The notes: generated by a model from the letters alone, not told the origin. A stretch of DNA of 64,000 nucleotides from Austropuccinia psidii (GCA_023105745.1 JALGQZ010000009.1:47583967-47647966); one strand, 5' to 3'. Positions 34,662 to 48,650 are shown, counted from the stretch's first letter. A program made the numbers and translations.

Positions 34662-36843
34662 TGTGAGCCTGTGAGGTATATATAACATACCCATAAGGCC
34701 ACAAAGGACTTATACACAGTTAAATTTGTATTCAACAGACTTTTTAATTGAATTCAAAATAAAAAATAACAAAAAATAAGTATATCTTTTTTTTTGGATA
34801 AACAAAGTTATAAATATTATGACATTTTGGATTCTACACCAAAAATTACCTAGTGTACACCCATAGGGTGTTATACCCAAAAATACTTATTTCTTATTTT
34901 ATTGGAAGACTTAAGAAACTCACAGTACTAATGTAACTTTTTTAACATTTTTTAAAAATTGTTAAATTTAAGCTTAAATAAGCTTAAATTTAAAGTTGAA
35001 TAAGGTTTATTCAAACTTACCAAGATTTTAGTTAAAATTGAGGTGTTGTGTATATTTACTGAATTGGCTAAGGATTTGCCATACAGGATGTAAATCCTGC
35101 ATGGGCTCAATTTAAAAGGGTTTAAGGCCATAGTATGGCTTTAAATAAATAAAAGGGCAAAATCCATGCAAAAAGGTGGGACAAAGGAAAAAGACCAAAC
35201 AGAGCTGGGGTACCCAACTTTTTGGATCTGCAAGGATTCAATTAAGGTTTTCCACCTGTATTGGAGGATTTGCAACCTTATTTAAACTTTAAGATTAGAC
35301 TTTGATCCAACCTTAAAGTTTAAACTGGTTTTATCCCAAATTGGACAGGAATTTCAAGCTGCCACAGGGTAAATCCCAATATGCAGGCTTGAAATTAAGG
35401 TTTTATGAACTGTCAAAACTTAATTAAGATTAAAAAGCTTAAATAAGCTCAAAGCTTTAAGGTTACAAGCATTAAAACCTTATCAAAAGTTAAGGTTTAG
35501 TGTGTATTGCTATTTTACATGGAAAAATAGCAATAACTTCAAAAATTCATTAAAAATCCAATTCTCAATGGATTTGTTTGAAAGATTCACAAATATTACA
35601 ACTTAATATCATCTATGTATAAATTAAATTTTAAGTATCTTTTATAAATAAATTTCCGGGGTAATTAGCCTGAAAATTGACTCTTTTAATTAAGCTCAAA
35701 GAAAATTATAATTTCTTTGAAAATGAATCAAAAAACGAGTTTAAGAGATTTCTGCTGGAAACTCTATTTTTAAGTTATTCATGTGATGAAGTTTAATATA
35801 AATAAACTTATTTCATATTAAAACTGAAAATAATTAGTTTAAATGCGGATTGAAGTTACTTGGAGTTAAGAATAACACTGGTAACTTTAAATTGGAGTTA
35901 AAAATAAGTTACCTTAAGTTAAGAACTTTATTTTTAAGCATGGATTTTCAGTTTTGACCTGAGAACACCCTCTATATTCATTATGAATCATGAGAGCTTC
36001 TCTGTAGACATAAAAAGAGTCTTTTCATCACTATTTTTGTCCATAATCATTAATCAATCCAATCAAACTAGAAATTTAAACAGGTAAAGTTTTATTATTT
36101 ATAAAATCTTATTATTGAAAGTAATTCTTAAGCATTTTATTCTATATCAATTTTAAATTAAAGAATTTAAATCATAGAATTCAGATTATTGTTGTAATAA
36201 TCAATAATATATTTTATATTATGAAATTATCATCTTAAATCTCTTTTAAATCCACAAATTCCTCTTAAAAACTCTTTAATAATAATTTTGATCATAAGAA
36301 GTTGTTTTATCATTTAAATGATTGATTTTTGACGTGTTTTTAACTTATAATACTCTTTTAATATAATAACTGTTGTATTTGACTTGTTGTATTAATTTAT
36401 ATTATCAGTAAGTTTTTCTCTAAAATTATATATTTTTTTATCTATTATTAGTTTTTTTATATACAATTTTTTCTATAAGAATTATTTCTGCACAGTGTGT
36501 GTTTCAATTCTTTTGTGTATAATATTTATATTATTCATAAGTGGTTAAATATTTCTATTTTCCATGTGTAATTCTCTCATTAAGAGCTTAACACTTCTTA
36601 TTGTTATAATTGTCAGTGGCTATTACAATAAAAAAATAATTATAATCCATTATAATTATTATATTTTTTTATTATTATATTTTATAATAAGAATTAAATT
36701 TATATTTTTATATAATTATTTCTGATAATTATATTTAGATTTGTGGTTATAATATTTTATTATAATATATTTTTCTACTGAGGACAGTCATAGTACTCTT
36801 GATATTGTTACTATTATCAAGAGTTTCATAGACAAACCTTACA
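34662..36843 (+). mobile_element. Solo LTR nested in the solo LTR
   Basis: 2182 bp, TGTGAGCCTGTGAGG to AAACCTTACA, flanked by TCTGT at 34657-34661 and 36844-36848. It is a distinct subfamily of the TGTGAGCC type. No internal region or ORF. This makes it a third-level insertion (C2, then LTR, then LTR). Confidence 0.93.
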
Positions 36844-36912
36844 TCTGTTGTCAGAGTGTTTTCCACCACTGACAAGAGTAAAGTTTACTTTTGGAGTAAG
36901 GAAATTGATGGC

Positions 36913-36920
36913 TATAAAAG
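36913..36920 (+). promoter_or_regulatory. TATA box in LTR 33544-37539
   Basis: TATAAAAGAATGTCTTCTTTGCCCC, in the same position as at 1958 and 14636 (minus); it lies in the half of the LTR right of the nested copy. Confidence 0.5.
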
Positions 36921-38430
36921 AATGTCTTCTTTGCCCCACTTTTGTCTTCATGTTAGAATCTTTTCCTTTTATAATTAGGCTAAACACTGTTAAACCAATC
37001 AATAAAATATTCCAACAACCTTATTTATATAATTTTAAACCTTTTAATCACGTGAAAAAATTATTATAATCATTGTTTGTAACTCTTATAATCATTTTTA
37101 CCCCTTGAACCACCCCATAAGTGAATTAAAGCATTTTTCATCACTGTTAACTTTGTCACTTTGTTTCCAAATTCACTCTGGTCACTTTTTGGTGTGTTTT
37201 GTCTTTAAATATCTTTTTTAAAGAATCTGCTCTTTAATCAATTTCTTGCAGTTCTTTGCTCAATTAATTCCAATTGAGCCTGCTCTCAAGGAAATTTCTT
37301 TTGTAGCCTTAAATATCTCTTGTAGAGTATTTTAGGATAAATTTTTATTGTTGGTAAAACAATAAATCTTTATAATATTATTTTTTTTATACTTAAAAAG
37401 TTAAAAACAATGAAATTGGCATGTTTTCTCTTAAAAATACTATTTCATACCTTTTCTTAATCTTTTTTTACCTTATACAAATTTTGAGGACAGGAAAAGT
37501 ACTTGATTTTTGATCAAAGTTTCATATCCACACCTTAAAATATGGAAGACTGGGTGGATGGATTTCAATTGATATGGGAGCTGGAGGTAGTAGGAATTAG
37601 TACTTACTTTCTTCAAGATTGCAAAAGGACCCAACCATCTTTCTGAAAGTTTTTTGGTGGGTCTAGTTGATTGGATTCTCTTGGAGGAAAGCCAGACCAT
37701 GTTACCAGGATTGAAAAAAGGTGGACTTTCTCCACTTTAATCAGCAAAACTCTTAAAATGTTTATGGAAACTTCAAGTTATCTCTTGACATATTGTTTTA
37801 CTGATTGGATTTTTGATGATAACTTTCCAGCAGGAGTGTCTTGAGTAATGTGAACTGAGTCGAATTGTGGATCTCTTCCATCAACAGTTAAAAACAGATA
37901 TTATTTTGTTGAAAAGTGGTCAGAGGTATTGTAAGCAAGCTCAGAAAGAGGGAGCCAGGTGTGCCAATCACATTGATAATAACTGACATCCATCCAAAGG
38001 TAATGATATAGTATATGATTTACACCCTCTGTCTGTCCATCAGTTTAAGGATGATAAGCAGTTAAAGATCTCTTGAAATCTTGCACTTCTGACAAAGGTT
38101 GGTCCAAAAAGCAGAAAAAAAAACAGAACCTCTATAAATGACACTCCTTGAAGGAAGGCAATCCTTTGAGAAAATATTCTTGATGAATAAATGGGCCAAA
38201 TCTTTTCAAGTGATTGAAGAAATTGATAGAATGAATATTTACATTTTTGAGAATCTGTCCACTATGGCAAGAATTGATTCAAAATAACTGGACAGTGGCA
38301 ATTTAGTGATGAAGTCAATTGAGAGAAAATTACAAGGACCATTGGGAATTGGAAGAGGCTTTAGTAGTCCAGAATTCTTGTGATGAATTTTCTTTTTTCT
38401 TGAGCACTTTTGACAAGATGAAACATAACC

Positions 38431-39857
38431 TGTCAGCCTGTGACTCAAAACCAGAGCAAAAGCATGACAGCCAAATACCATAAATCAATGGTATAGCCAA
38501 GATACTACCAAAAAAATGGAGCTGAGCCAAATCAACTCAGGAGGTATCAAAAGAAAGAGGAAACTTACCCCTTTACAAATCTACAAGTCCCATCATCATA
38601 GGACAAAGAATAAAAAAGTTATTCCTGATCAAAGTTGTTGCTGAGCATAAACCTTAATTTTCACCTCTCATTTGAAATACAGAGGAAGAGACTCAACCCC
38701 ATCAAATGGGAATTCAAAATGGATCTCTGAGGCAGGGATACCCAATGGTACTACTCCAACTGAGCCAGCACCAGTATTACTGAAGTTATGGCCAAAATCA
38801 GACCAAATAAGGGTGAACAAAATATTCACCTCTCATCTAGCTCCTACAGTTTTAGCATGAGGTACCTAAAGTGGGGTATTTTTGGAAATAGCACAATCAA
38901 GGATATCTGATGGTGCCATCCATTTTCCCATATCTCTACTAGAACAAAAGATATGGAGCAAACAGGCTCCATACAGTTTTTGGATAAATCATAAATGTGT
39001 ATAAGAAAACTTGTACATGGAATAACTTTGCCATATTTAATGATAGCTATACCAAATGAGGTACCATTGTGTAGAACACATCTAGGGCTTCTCAATAAGC
39101 CAATTTTGAGCTTGATATCTCAAAAACTGACAAAGGTATGGCAGTTATAAGCTTAAAATCCCACAGTTTGGTCAATACAGTCTTCTAGTCGGATAATATC
39201 CCATAACCATGATAATGAGGTGTAAAACAGAGAAAGAAGCATGTTTATACTTCAATACTGGGGTCCCATACAGGTTATGTACAGCATTTTACATGTAATA
39301 CATGTCAGAATCAGGCTGTGTGGTCCCCAGATGAAAATGTTCACCCTGTATTGATGAAAACTGCCCAGATGTGGTTTCAAAACCACATCTGAGCCTAATA
39401 CAGGCTATAAAGACCTTTGAAAAACTACATGCCTGTCCTAGAGAGTGAAAAATCTTCACTTCCTCTACGTGAAAAGGTCTAACAGCCTTTTCAGTCCATT
39501 TCAGGATAAAAGGAGGCCTTTTCACTGCCAGCACTGCCAGGAAAGGAATCCTCATCCTGCTCTTAAATTCCTATGTAGTACAGCTGTCAAAAACAGTTAT
39601 GATCTTGGAAAATAACCATGTCATACTTTAAACTCAAGCATTGTAGCTCTTATTGTAGTAATCCAACTGGTAAGACTGCACCCAGGGCTTTCAGCAGCGC
39701 TCACCACCACTATATCATTATAGTAAAGCCCTTATTATCTTATTTTAAACCCTTATTACAATCAACAAACATTTTTATTGCCATTTTTACCATGTCAAAG
39801 TCATAGTTAATGCCTGTAAATACAATTATACACCTTTATCATAGACTCAGCCTGACA
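38431..39857 (+). repeat. 5' LTR of element B
   Basis: 1427 bp, TGTCAGCCTGTGACTC to CTCAGCCTGACA. It contains a perfect 11-bp inverted repeat, AGATGTGGTTT-CA-AAACCACATCT (about 39367-39390), kept in the 3' copy (about 49608-49631). Confidence 0.88.
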
Positions 39858-39876
39858 TTTTGGGGGCCTTGTTGTG
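39858..39876 (+). other. Primer-binding site of element B
   Basis: TTTTGGGGGCCTTGTTGTG directly follows the 5' LTR; compare 31183-31200 in A. Confidence 0.55.
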
Positions 39877-40611
39877 TTTGTTCTAACTTTTGAACCTTAT
39901 AAGTGAGTTTTTTCTCTTATTTTCTTCATTATGACACATTGTTTTATCTTTTTAGGCATAATTGTTTCATAAAAACTTTATATAATATAAATATTATATA
40001 TATTTTTACAGTGTTATATGTCATATACCACCATTGTTTATATTTTTGAATCATATTGTTGTGTGGTTGATTACAATTTAATCATCACAAGACCCTTATT
40101 TTTGGTGTGTTTTACATATAAAACGACTTTAAAGCCATTAATAAAGTCCTTTTTTTAATTAAATAAAGACACCTCTTAGTGTAAAACCAACAGTTGAGGC
40201 CTGGTTGGATGTATTGTTAATTCAATTAACCTCTTACATACCACTTTTAGCAGATTATACTTGCTAATTACAAGTCAATCTGTGAGATACTGGCATACAA
40301 ACAGTGTACCAGATATCTGTAAGCTTTATTTCTGATGTGAAATTGTGATTTCAACTACACTATCATTATACAAGGGCATATTGTAGTGACATACAAGCCC
40401 AGACGCCATTCTTAGACGTGCAAACAGAATCTTAAGAAGTCTTAACTGAAATTAAGCCCTCTTCTTCCTGTTTGATTTAGTGGAAGAAAACTACATACCA
40501 CTTGAGACCCAGTCAAAGGCCAACACACCAGTGACACCCTCAGAGCCAGAGGGTAGCAAGGGAAAGGGAAAGAGGCACAGTGAAGGCCTGATTACAGAAA
40601 AAAAGTGGACA
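39877..40611 (+). other. Leader of element B and start of its ORF1
   Basis: AT-rich leader. From about 40480 a coding-like Glu/Lys/Pro-rich stretch (EENYIPLETQSKANTPVTP) begins after TGATTTAG, a possible splice acceptor, mirroring the A leader exon. It is cut by the solo LTR at 40617. Confidence 0.4.
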
Positions 40612-40616
40612 CCCAT

Positions 40617-42583
40617 TGTGAACCTTTGAGATATGACCACATACCCAAAAAGGTCACAAGAAATATTTAAATGAATTATACCTTGAAATAATTACCTTAA
40701 AACTACAAAACTTCCATAAATAGGCATGAAATTTGGTTTAACTTAAAAGCCAATGAATAAACATGTGAAATGAATTACACCATTGAATTCCTCATGGTAA
40801 AATACACATATACCATTTTTACAGCACATCTGTAAAGTCAATATTTAATGAGTTATACGTAATAACACCTTATAAAAAACATGAATCCTTAATTATTTCA
40901 AATACCAAAGAAACAAAATGTGAAATAAATTGTACCCTTGGATTACCTGTACCATTCTACACATAAAACAATTAAGAAGCTAATATCCAAAGTCATTACT
41001 TAAGGAGTTAAGCTGAATATATGCACCTTTTTGGTCAATGCATATATTCAAGGATTTTAATTGATATCTTTTGAAATATACATGATAGAGTGATAAAACA
41101 AAAATAAAGTCACCACGTAATTACTTTAGGAACACAGAAATGAACTTTCTTTCATAATATATAAACAAGTTTGAAAACTGTAATGATTGATTGATTATAA
41201 TCAATAGAGCTGTTGACCACTTTGTTGTGAAAGTGGTCAAAACTTAAAGAATGTAGACAGTCAGATTCTACTGGTTCATTCGTGAAGAATGATGTATCTT
41301 TTATTACAATATTCAAGGTATAGCCCCTTGAAATCATGGTTTGAAGCTTAAAATATTAGATTTTGACAGAAAAGATGAGTTACCAGAAAAATCATCAAAA
41401 ATAGAGTTTTGATGATATAATGAAATGCTCTTGAAAGTGTGATAAGGACATTACAAGCTATCAGAATCCACTCTCAGAACAGCTCTAGCGTGTATAGCCC
41501 AAAAGGTATTAATGATAAAAGTTTAAGCTCCAATTTGATCATTTAAGATCACTCACTGTAATCTTATTTTAAGTTTAACAGTCATATAAGTGATACAACT
41601 GGTGAATACTATTAGAATATGATTAATACTAATAAAATCCACAAAGTTTAGGCTTCTTCCAAGCCTATGATGTCATCAAACTTAGAGTTATAGTGATAAC
41701 TCTAAATAATGGCATAACTATGAGGTAAGATGGTTTGTTCATGATGTAATCATCCCAGAACCTTGAAATATTGATCAATTCTAGTAGAAAGAATCGGTAC
41801 ACGTCTACTATAAGCCTGCTGGACTCTAGGAGGGAGGTATTTACTATAAATAGAGCTCTTTTTACTCTGTTTTCCGCTCAGACCCTTACAAAACACTAAA
41901 ATATTTAAATCAAAAGGTAATTTCTTTATTCCTTATGTATAAAACTCTCATATTATTAGAGACCAAAGATAATATTATTATAATCACCATCTTTGATGTG
42001 ATTATTATATTTATTTAACTGTTTTGTTTAAAATTCTCTTAAAAACCTCAATTCCACATAAAATCAGGAATATTTATAATTTCTCTTAAGCTTTACTGTA
42101 AATACAATTTAAAAAGGTTGTATTTACATTTTTTTGGTGTGAAATTAATACAAATTATTATCTTAAGTATTAAAAGTAGGTTATTTCTTATTATAATAAT
42201 TTTTGCTCTATTATTACTTTGAATAATTTTATAATTAATATAAATAGTATTTATATTAATACATAACTTAAATATTAGTAATATTATTGTTATTAATTTT
42301 TTTTATTAATGAAAAACAATTTTTTACGCATTTGTTATTTGTTGGTAACAATAATAAAGTGATTTTAAATATATTAATATATTTATTTATTATATTATTT
42401 TTCATAATATAAACTATATTATTATATTTATTCAACAATATCATTATTTTTACGTCATAATTATGGCAATTATTCATTATTACAATTATTTTCATCTTAT
42501 TTGATTCATTTATAAGGACATTCATAGTACAATAAGTAAAATATTAGTAATTTTTACTTATTGTTTCATAGTCAAACCTTACA
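40617..42583 (+). mobile_element. Solo LTR in the 5' part of element B
   Basis: 1967 bp of the element A LTR type, TGTGAACCTTTGAG to AAACCTTACA, with CCCAT at 40612-40616 and 42584-42588. TATA box TATAAATAG at 41845-41853. It is visibly diverged from the A LTRs. Confidence 0.93.
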
Positions 42584-42588
42584 CCCAT

Positions 42589-43916
42589 TGCCACTCAGAG
42601 GAATAGAAAACCACAAAACTCTGCTTCAATACAAGGTAAACCAACCTTAACCACTTGTACAGGGAAAATTAACACAATTAAACCAGTTGTAACCTCTAAA
42701 GGTAAATTGCCGCAATCAGCAGACAAAACATTTGTACAAGGCACAGTCAAAGGTAAATACCCTAAGAACTTAAAGTATTTGACTGCTTGCAAACACTGAT
42801 ATGTCACCTCTACACCTCAGAAGCCTTGGCTTCCAAAGGAACCAACCAGAAGACAGAGAAGACTTGTCCAGAACCAGAAGACCTGGAAGAGGAAACCTTG
42901 TACACAGTGGTGGATGGCAAGACACTGAGGGAAATCATACCCACCCTTTCATTTGCTTTCCAATTAAACAAGAAACTCAAACCAGAGGACTGGAAAGATA
43001 TGGATCAAGTTCTTCAGCTCCACCAACTCCTCAAAGATTTATTTTGATTGAGCATGGACAACAAGAGTTTTAACCTGGCATCCCACTGGGAAGAACTTGG
43101 AGCAAGTTGCCAGAAGATTTGTCTCAAAGAGATAGACTTCAAAGACCTTATGGTAATCACCAAAGGTTGGAATACCACCAGGGAGTTCAGACTCCTGGAG
43201 GTGAGGGCAAGCAGGATAAGGGAGAATCAAGCCACTATCCAAGCTATAGAAGAACAGCTGACCCAGACAGGGCATACTCAGATTCCTTCAGGCTCCCAAG
43301 GAGCAGGCCAAATAAGCTCTCCAGTGGCTTCACACCATTCAGAAACCAACAGATAAGTGTCCAAGAGTCACCATTCTTCACAATCCCAGGAAGTTTCTAG
43401 GAGAAGACAAGGATACAAGGGCAAAAGCAAGACCACCTTCAGCCAGAGGAAGAGAGAGTCAGACCCAATGATCCAGAAGCTGTTGGATTTGGTGAAAGAA
43501 GTGCACAAGAACCAGACGTAGCTGTACATAAATCTGGAATAAGTAGTCCCCTTAATAGAAATATTAACCCCACTTAGATTGAACATAATGTTTTCACACC
43601 TGAGAGTAACCTAAAGAGTGATGCACTGTGGTTACAAATGTGCCAATACACTGAGAAAACTCAAAAGCAGTTTGCAGAACTTGAAGCAAGCCATGAGAGG
43701 ATGAGAATATTGACAGCCTCCATGGACAAAATAGTTAAAAGCCTTTAAGAAGGACATGCTCAATTGAGCAAAGCCTCTGAAGAAACCCACAAAAGGCTGA
43801 ATCTAGTCTTTGAAGAGCAACACCACAGAAAAAGGGACAGGGATTGTCTGGATCAAGACATATACAAACTGCTTAATGTCTACCATAGCATAAACCCCTA
43901 GCCACAAGGCCATGCT
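42589..43916 (+). pseudogene. Element B ORF1 / gag N-terminal region, decayed
   Basis: Short overlapping frames (42787-43047, 43048-43356 and others) share a Gln/Ser/Glu-rich composition with ORF1 of A (compare KGWNTTREFRLLEVRASRIR). No domain is recognised. Stops and frame changes are frequent, and the intervening part up to 43916 is probably the coiled-coil section. Confidence 0.5.
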
Positions 43917-44830
43917 ATGGATAATCCATATCACCCAGATGACCTCAAACCAGATGCCATGTTGATGAATAAGGCAAGATCTCCATCACAATACCAGGAT
44001 GGAGATAATATGTCTTATTCAGAAAATGAAGCCTTGAAACAGCTTCCTGAGGCCTCAAGCTGGCCAAAATTCTCTGAGACTGGAGAATATGATCATATGG
44101 AACTCATTGATTACATTGATGGACTCTTCAGTGATGTACCAAGCAGGCAAAACTACTGGATTACTGCTAGAATTAATACATCATTTAAAGGACATGCTAG
44201 TATATGGTACACAGAAATGAAAGAAATCCATGGCAGAAGAAACTGGCCATGGTGGAAGAGTCAAATCATCCAAAAGTAAAGCAATGGTACTTGGATATGG
44301 CAAAAGACCATGTCATTTGAAAATGAGATATAATCTGTGGACAAAGATACATACGAGTGGTGTCTCAGACAGTCTAAAAGAATTAAAACTATTGGCCCTC
44401 AAATGAACATTCAGATGAGGAATCACAAACTCCTGACATAAATGCCAGGAGAACTAGAGCATTCAGTGAAATGCAGATGCAACCACAATTGCACTCTAGA
44501 TGGCATTGCAAATACCTTACAAGATGTAAGGAAAAGAACTAATATAGGGAAATACACCCCATATAAAAGCAGTGGTTTCAAAAAAAACAACATTTCAGGG
44601 TGGAGTTTAAAGACAAACCCAGAGAAAGGGTGGAAGAAGTGGCAAAGAAGAAAAATTCTTGTCACAACTGTGGTTCAACAGAATACTATTCCAGCAACTG
44701 TCCAAAGGCAAAGAAAAAAGTCTATGCCATTGAGAAAGTCCCAGAGGAGGAATCCCCAAAAGAGGATTCTGAATCAGACTTTTTGGGGGATGCCATCAGA
44801 GAAAAATCTGATGATGACCAAGACCCATGA
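43917..44830 (+). pseudogene. gag: Element B gag, decayed
   Basis: 43917-44279 encodes the capsid-like block (SSWPKFSETGEYDHMELIDY, ITARINTSFKGHASIWYTEM) homologous to A gag; it stops at TAA 44277-44279. 44600-44830 holds the nucleocapsid region, where the knuckle reads CHNCGSTEYYSSNC: the zinc-binding His is replaced by Tyr. An acidic Ser/Glu tail follows, as in A. Confidence 0.75.
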
Positions 44831-44926
44831 GAAGAATTCCTAGTGGAATACGAAGAGGAAACCCTACTAGAAATCCAAGACATACATTGAGAAGCAGGAA
44901 TTCCACAAGAGACTGCCAACAAAAAC

Positions 44927-47900
44927 TTGTGCAAACACACACAAGATGCACAAACATTCCTGGTTACACCAACCAAACAAGTAGCATACATACATGGTAC
45001 AGCCCCAAAAATGACTGTTTGTATTGACAATGCTCAACATTCATTGATCATTGAGAGTGGAGCACACTGCTCCATAGTGGCCAGAAATTATCTGGACAGC
45101 CACTTCCCAAACTGGGAGAACTAGCCCTTTCCCACCAAGGCAAAGAACTTCAAGAGTGCATCAGGGAAGATGCCTTCAATTGGGACAATTATCAAAGAGA
45201 TAATCATACCCCATAGGACAGGTAACATCAGACTTAAACCAGAGTTTTTTGTACTTGATGATGCCCACATCCAAGGGTTTTTGCTGGGAACAAATTGCCA
45301 GAGGATGGAGGGCATATATATTCACAATAGTAAAAACAGGCACATTACAATTGGTAACAACAAATAAAAGAGATTTTCACTTGATATATACCAAATATCT
45401 ACCCAAGATCCTCTTGAAGAGCTACTGAATGAATTCAGAGAGGGACAGTTTAGAACTACCCTCACCAGTTAACAGAAACTAAGTTTACTGAAAATGCTGA
45501 GAAAGAATAGACCAGCATTTGCCATTGGTGAATAACAATTAGGCAAGATTAGAGGCCATGATATAGAACTGTATCTGGATGTGGAAAGACCTTATCCACC
45601 CATGCTCAGGAGACCTCTTTACCCAGCAAGCCTGGAAACCTCAAAAGAAATTGAAAAACATATAAATGAACTCCTGGACATGGATGTCATCAGAAAGATT
45701 GGACACAATGAAATAATGGAAATTACCACTCTTTTCTGGTCACCTGACATGATGGAAAGTCTAGGATTTGTGGAGATTTCAGAGATCTGAATAACTACAC
45801 CAAAGCTGACAGGTACCCTATACCCAGGATACCTCATGCCTTAGACAAACTGGCAAAAGCCAAATACATAGCCAAAATGGATTGTATGAAAGGCTTCCAC
45901 CATAATGGAGTTAAACAAAACTCCATGAAATTAATAAGAATCATATGCCATATGGGCATATATGAGTACACCAGGATGCCATTTGGCATCAAGAATGCAC
46001 CAGCCCACTTCCAAAGAATGATGGACACCTAATTTCAAGAAGAAATATTGGAAGGCCCAATGGTAGTATATATTGATGACATCATTATATACTCAAAGAC
46101 ATGGGAAGACCATTTGCAGTACATAGACAGAGTACTAAGTAAATGCACACCCATAAATCTGAAAGTTTCACTTAAAAAGTGCAATTTTGGCCAACAAGAG
46201 CTACTAGCTCTAGGACATAAAGTCTCAGTAATGAGTCTGGCACTTGAGCAGAGAAAAGTAGCAGCAGTAATGCAAAAACCAGGAACAAAAAGCATCAAAA
46301 AGATGCAATCCTTGCTTGGGTTTGCTAGCTACTATTGAAGCCACATCAAAAGGTTTTCCCACATAACTAATAGTTTATACAAGTTATGTTCAAAAGATGT
46401 AGGTTTTGAAATTAAGAAGGAAAGAAGGGATGCACATGAGAGGATTAAACATGAACTCACAAATGCACCTGTGCTCATCTTGCCTGATTTTGAGCTACCA
46501 TTCAAGTTATACATAGATGCAGCATGCAGCCAAGGCTTGGGAGCAGCCCTCCACCAGAGACAAATTGTGGATGCTGAACCAAGAGAGGGAGTAATATTAC
46601 GTCTGTAGGAAATTGAAAGATTCAGAAGCCAGGTATGGGGACACCCAGACTGAATTTCTATGCTTAGTCTGGGCTCTAGAGAAACTCCATTATTATTTGG
46701 AGGGTGCAGTCTTTGAAGTCTACACTGATTGCATAGCTTTGAAGTCTTTACTGAACATGAAGACTACCAATAGACACATGCTGAGGTGGCAAATAGCTAT
46801 CCAGGAGTATAGAGGGAATGTGACCATCATATACAAAGAAGGTAAAATTAATACCAATGCAGATGGCCTCAGCAGATGGCCATTGGATAATATCAAAAGA
46901 AACCCAGCTTATGACCCTGAAGTAGCAGCTAAAATTGCTATCCATTTCATGGAAATAGACAGGAAGAAAAACCTCAGATTTTCTGAATGGGCATCAGGAA
47001 GTGGTACCCTAGACAGTGGAAACACCAATTCAGAGGGAGAAGAAACTACCATATTGGGAATAAGCTGCTCAGAACTGCATAATTAATTCTTCAATACAGT
47101 GTGGAAGAAATATTTCAAACACAAACAGTGTGGAATATTGTTGCAACTCCTTCAACAAAAGTACAGGAGCCCAGAGCTGGAATCCCAGTTAGAGGAACCC
47201 TGGTTGAGGGAATATAAGGACAACAAATATTTCCTTATAGATGGCCTGCTCTACCAAAGAGAAACGCACGCTAGTGCACTCACAATAATAGACAGAGACC
47301 ATATATTTTTGATCCTGCAGGAATGCCAAGACTGCCCCTATATGGGACACATGAGTGAAGACAGGACCAAAGAAAGGGTAGCAAGCACTTCTTGGTGGCC
47401 CAAATGGGAACAAGATTTGAGTGAATACATGAACACTCATGAAAGATGCCAAAAGGAAAATAGAAAACATGGGAAGAAGTATGGGTTACTTTAACGCATA
47501 GAAGAACACAAACACCCATGGGAAACCATCAACATGGACTGGGTTACAGGACTTGTCCCAGGAGGCAAAGAAAACTTCAATGCCTACTTAATCATAGTTG
47601 ATAGGTTCAGCAAGAGTATGAGGTGCCTACCATGTCACAAGGAGGAAACAGCCATGGATACTGCTCTGTTATTCTGGAACATTATCATATCTACCTATGG
47701 AGTCCCTAAGATCATCATCAGTGATAGGGACCCAAATTTTACATCTGAATTTTGGACAAACTTGTATGAAATTCTTGGCACCAAGCTTGCATTTTCGACA
47801 GATTACCATCCACAAACAGATGGATTCGCTGAAAGGATGATACAGACATTGGAGGACATCCTTAGAAGATTCTGTGCCTATGGCATGGAGTATAAGGACC

Positions 47901-48650
47901 TTGAAGGTTACACCCATGACTGGGTTACCCTTCTACCAGCAGTCCAACTGGCTTATAATACAAGTCAGCACTCTACCACAGGAAAAAAAATTGCACTGGT
48001 AGAGAAAGGGTAGAATTCCCTATTGCCTGTGGATCAGTTGAAGAAAAATCTTCTGACAATCCACCCCACAGAAACGATCTCCATGAAATGTGGAAGAGGG
48101 ATTGGGACACAGCTGCCAAATGCATAGCTGAGGCAAAATAATATAATAAACAGAAGGGGAAAAAACACACATGGAACCTGACTTTAAAGAAGGGGACCAA
48201 GTGTTAGTATCTACACTGAACTTTAATAATCTCAAAGGACCTAAGAAAATGAGAGACTCATTTGTAGGGCCCTTCACTATAATTAAATTGATTGGGAAAA
48301 ATGCAGCGGAAGTCAAACTTAGAGAAAGATTTTCTAGGAAACACCCAGTCTTTCCAGTGAGTTTAGTCAAGACATACTTCCAGATAGAGGAGGATAAATT
48401 CCCCTCCAGGAAGAAGAACCCCACCCCACCAGAAATAGTGGAAGTGGAGGACTCCCCTGGACCTGTGAAGAAAATTATCAAGGCCAGGAAGATCAGACTC
48501 AATGGTAAGGATCAGAGACAGTACTTAGTCAGATTCAAGAACCAGACAGCAGACAAAGACAAGTGGTTGGCAGAATATGCCATACCAGATGCAAAACTTC
48601 ATCTAAGGAGATTAAGGGCCTCTAGGAGCAGTGCACAGCTTCACCAGTGA
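44927..48650 (+). pseudogene. pol: Element B pol, decayed
   Basis: Fragments in order: protease with IIESGAHCSIV (about 45050), where the catalytic Asp of D-[ST]-G is Glu; reverse transcriptase 45581-46338 with VVYIDDIIIYS; RNase H 46550-47086 with [20 protein letters not shown] and [10 protein letters not shown]; integrase 47099-48013 with [39 protein letters not shown] and [14 protein letters not shown]-terminal part 48171-48650 with FKEGDQVLVSTLNFNN and a chromodomain-like RQYLVRFKNQTADKDKWLAE. At least six stops or shifts separate them. The domain order and residues are those of A pol. Confidence 0.85.

Larger units (their letters stand above)
33544..37539 (+). mobile_element. Solo LTR in C2 pol, itself interrupted
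   Basis: Lineage-1 LTR of the same type as 14017-15857: starts TGTGAGCCTTAGAGG, ends CACACCTTAAA. It is flanked by ATATG at 33539-33543 and 37540-37544. It contains the nested solo LTR 34662-36843; without that it is about 1.81 kb. C2 pol continues across it (HPVFHI to SLSEPV). Confidence 0.93.
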
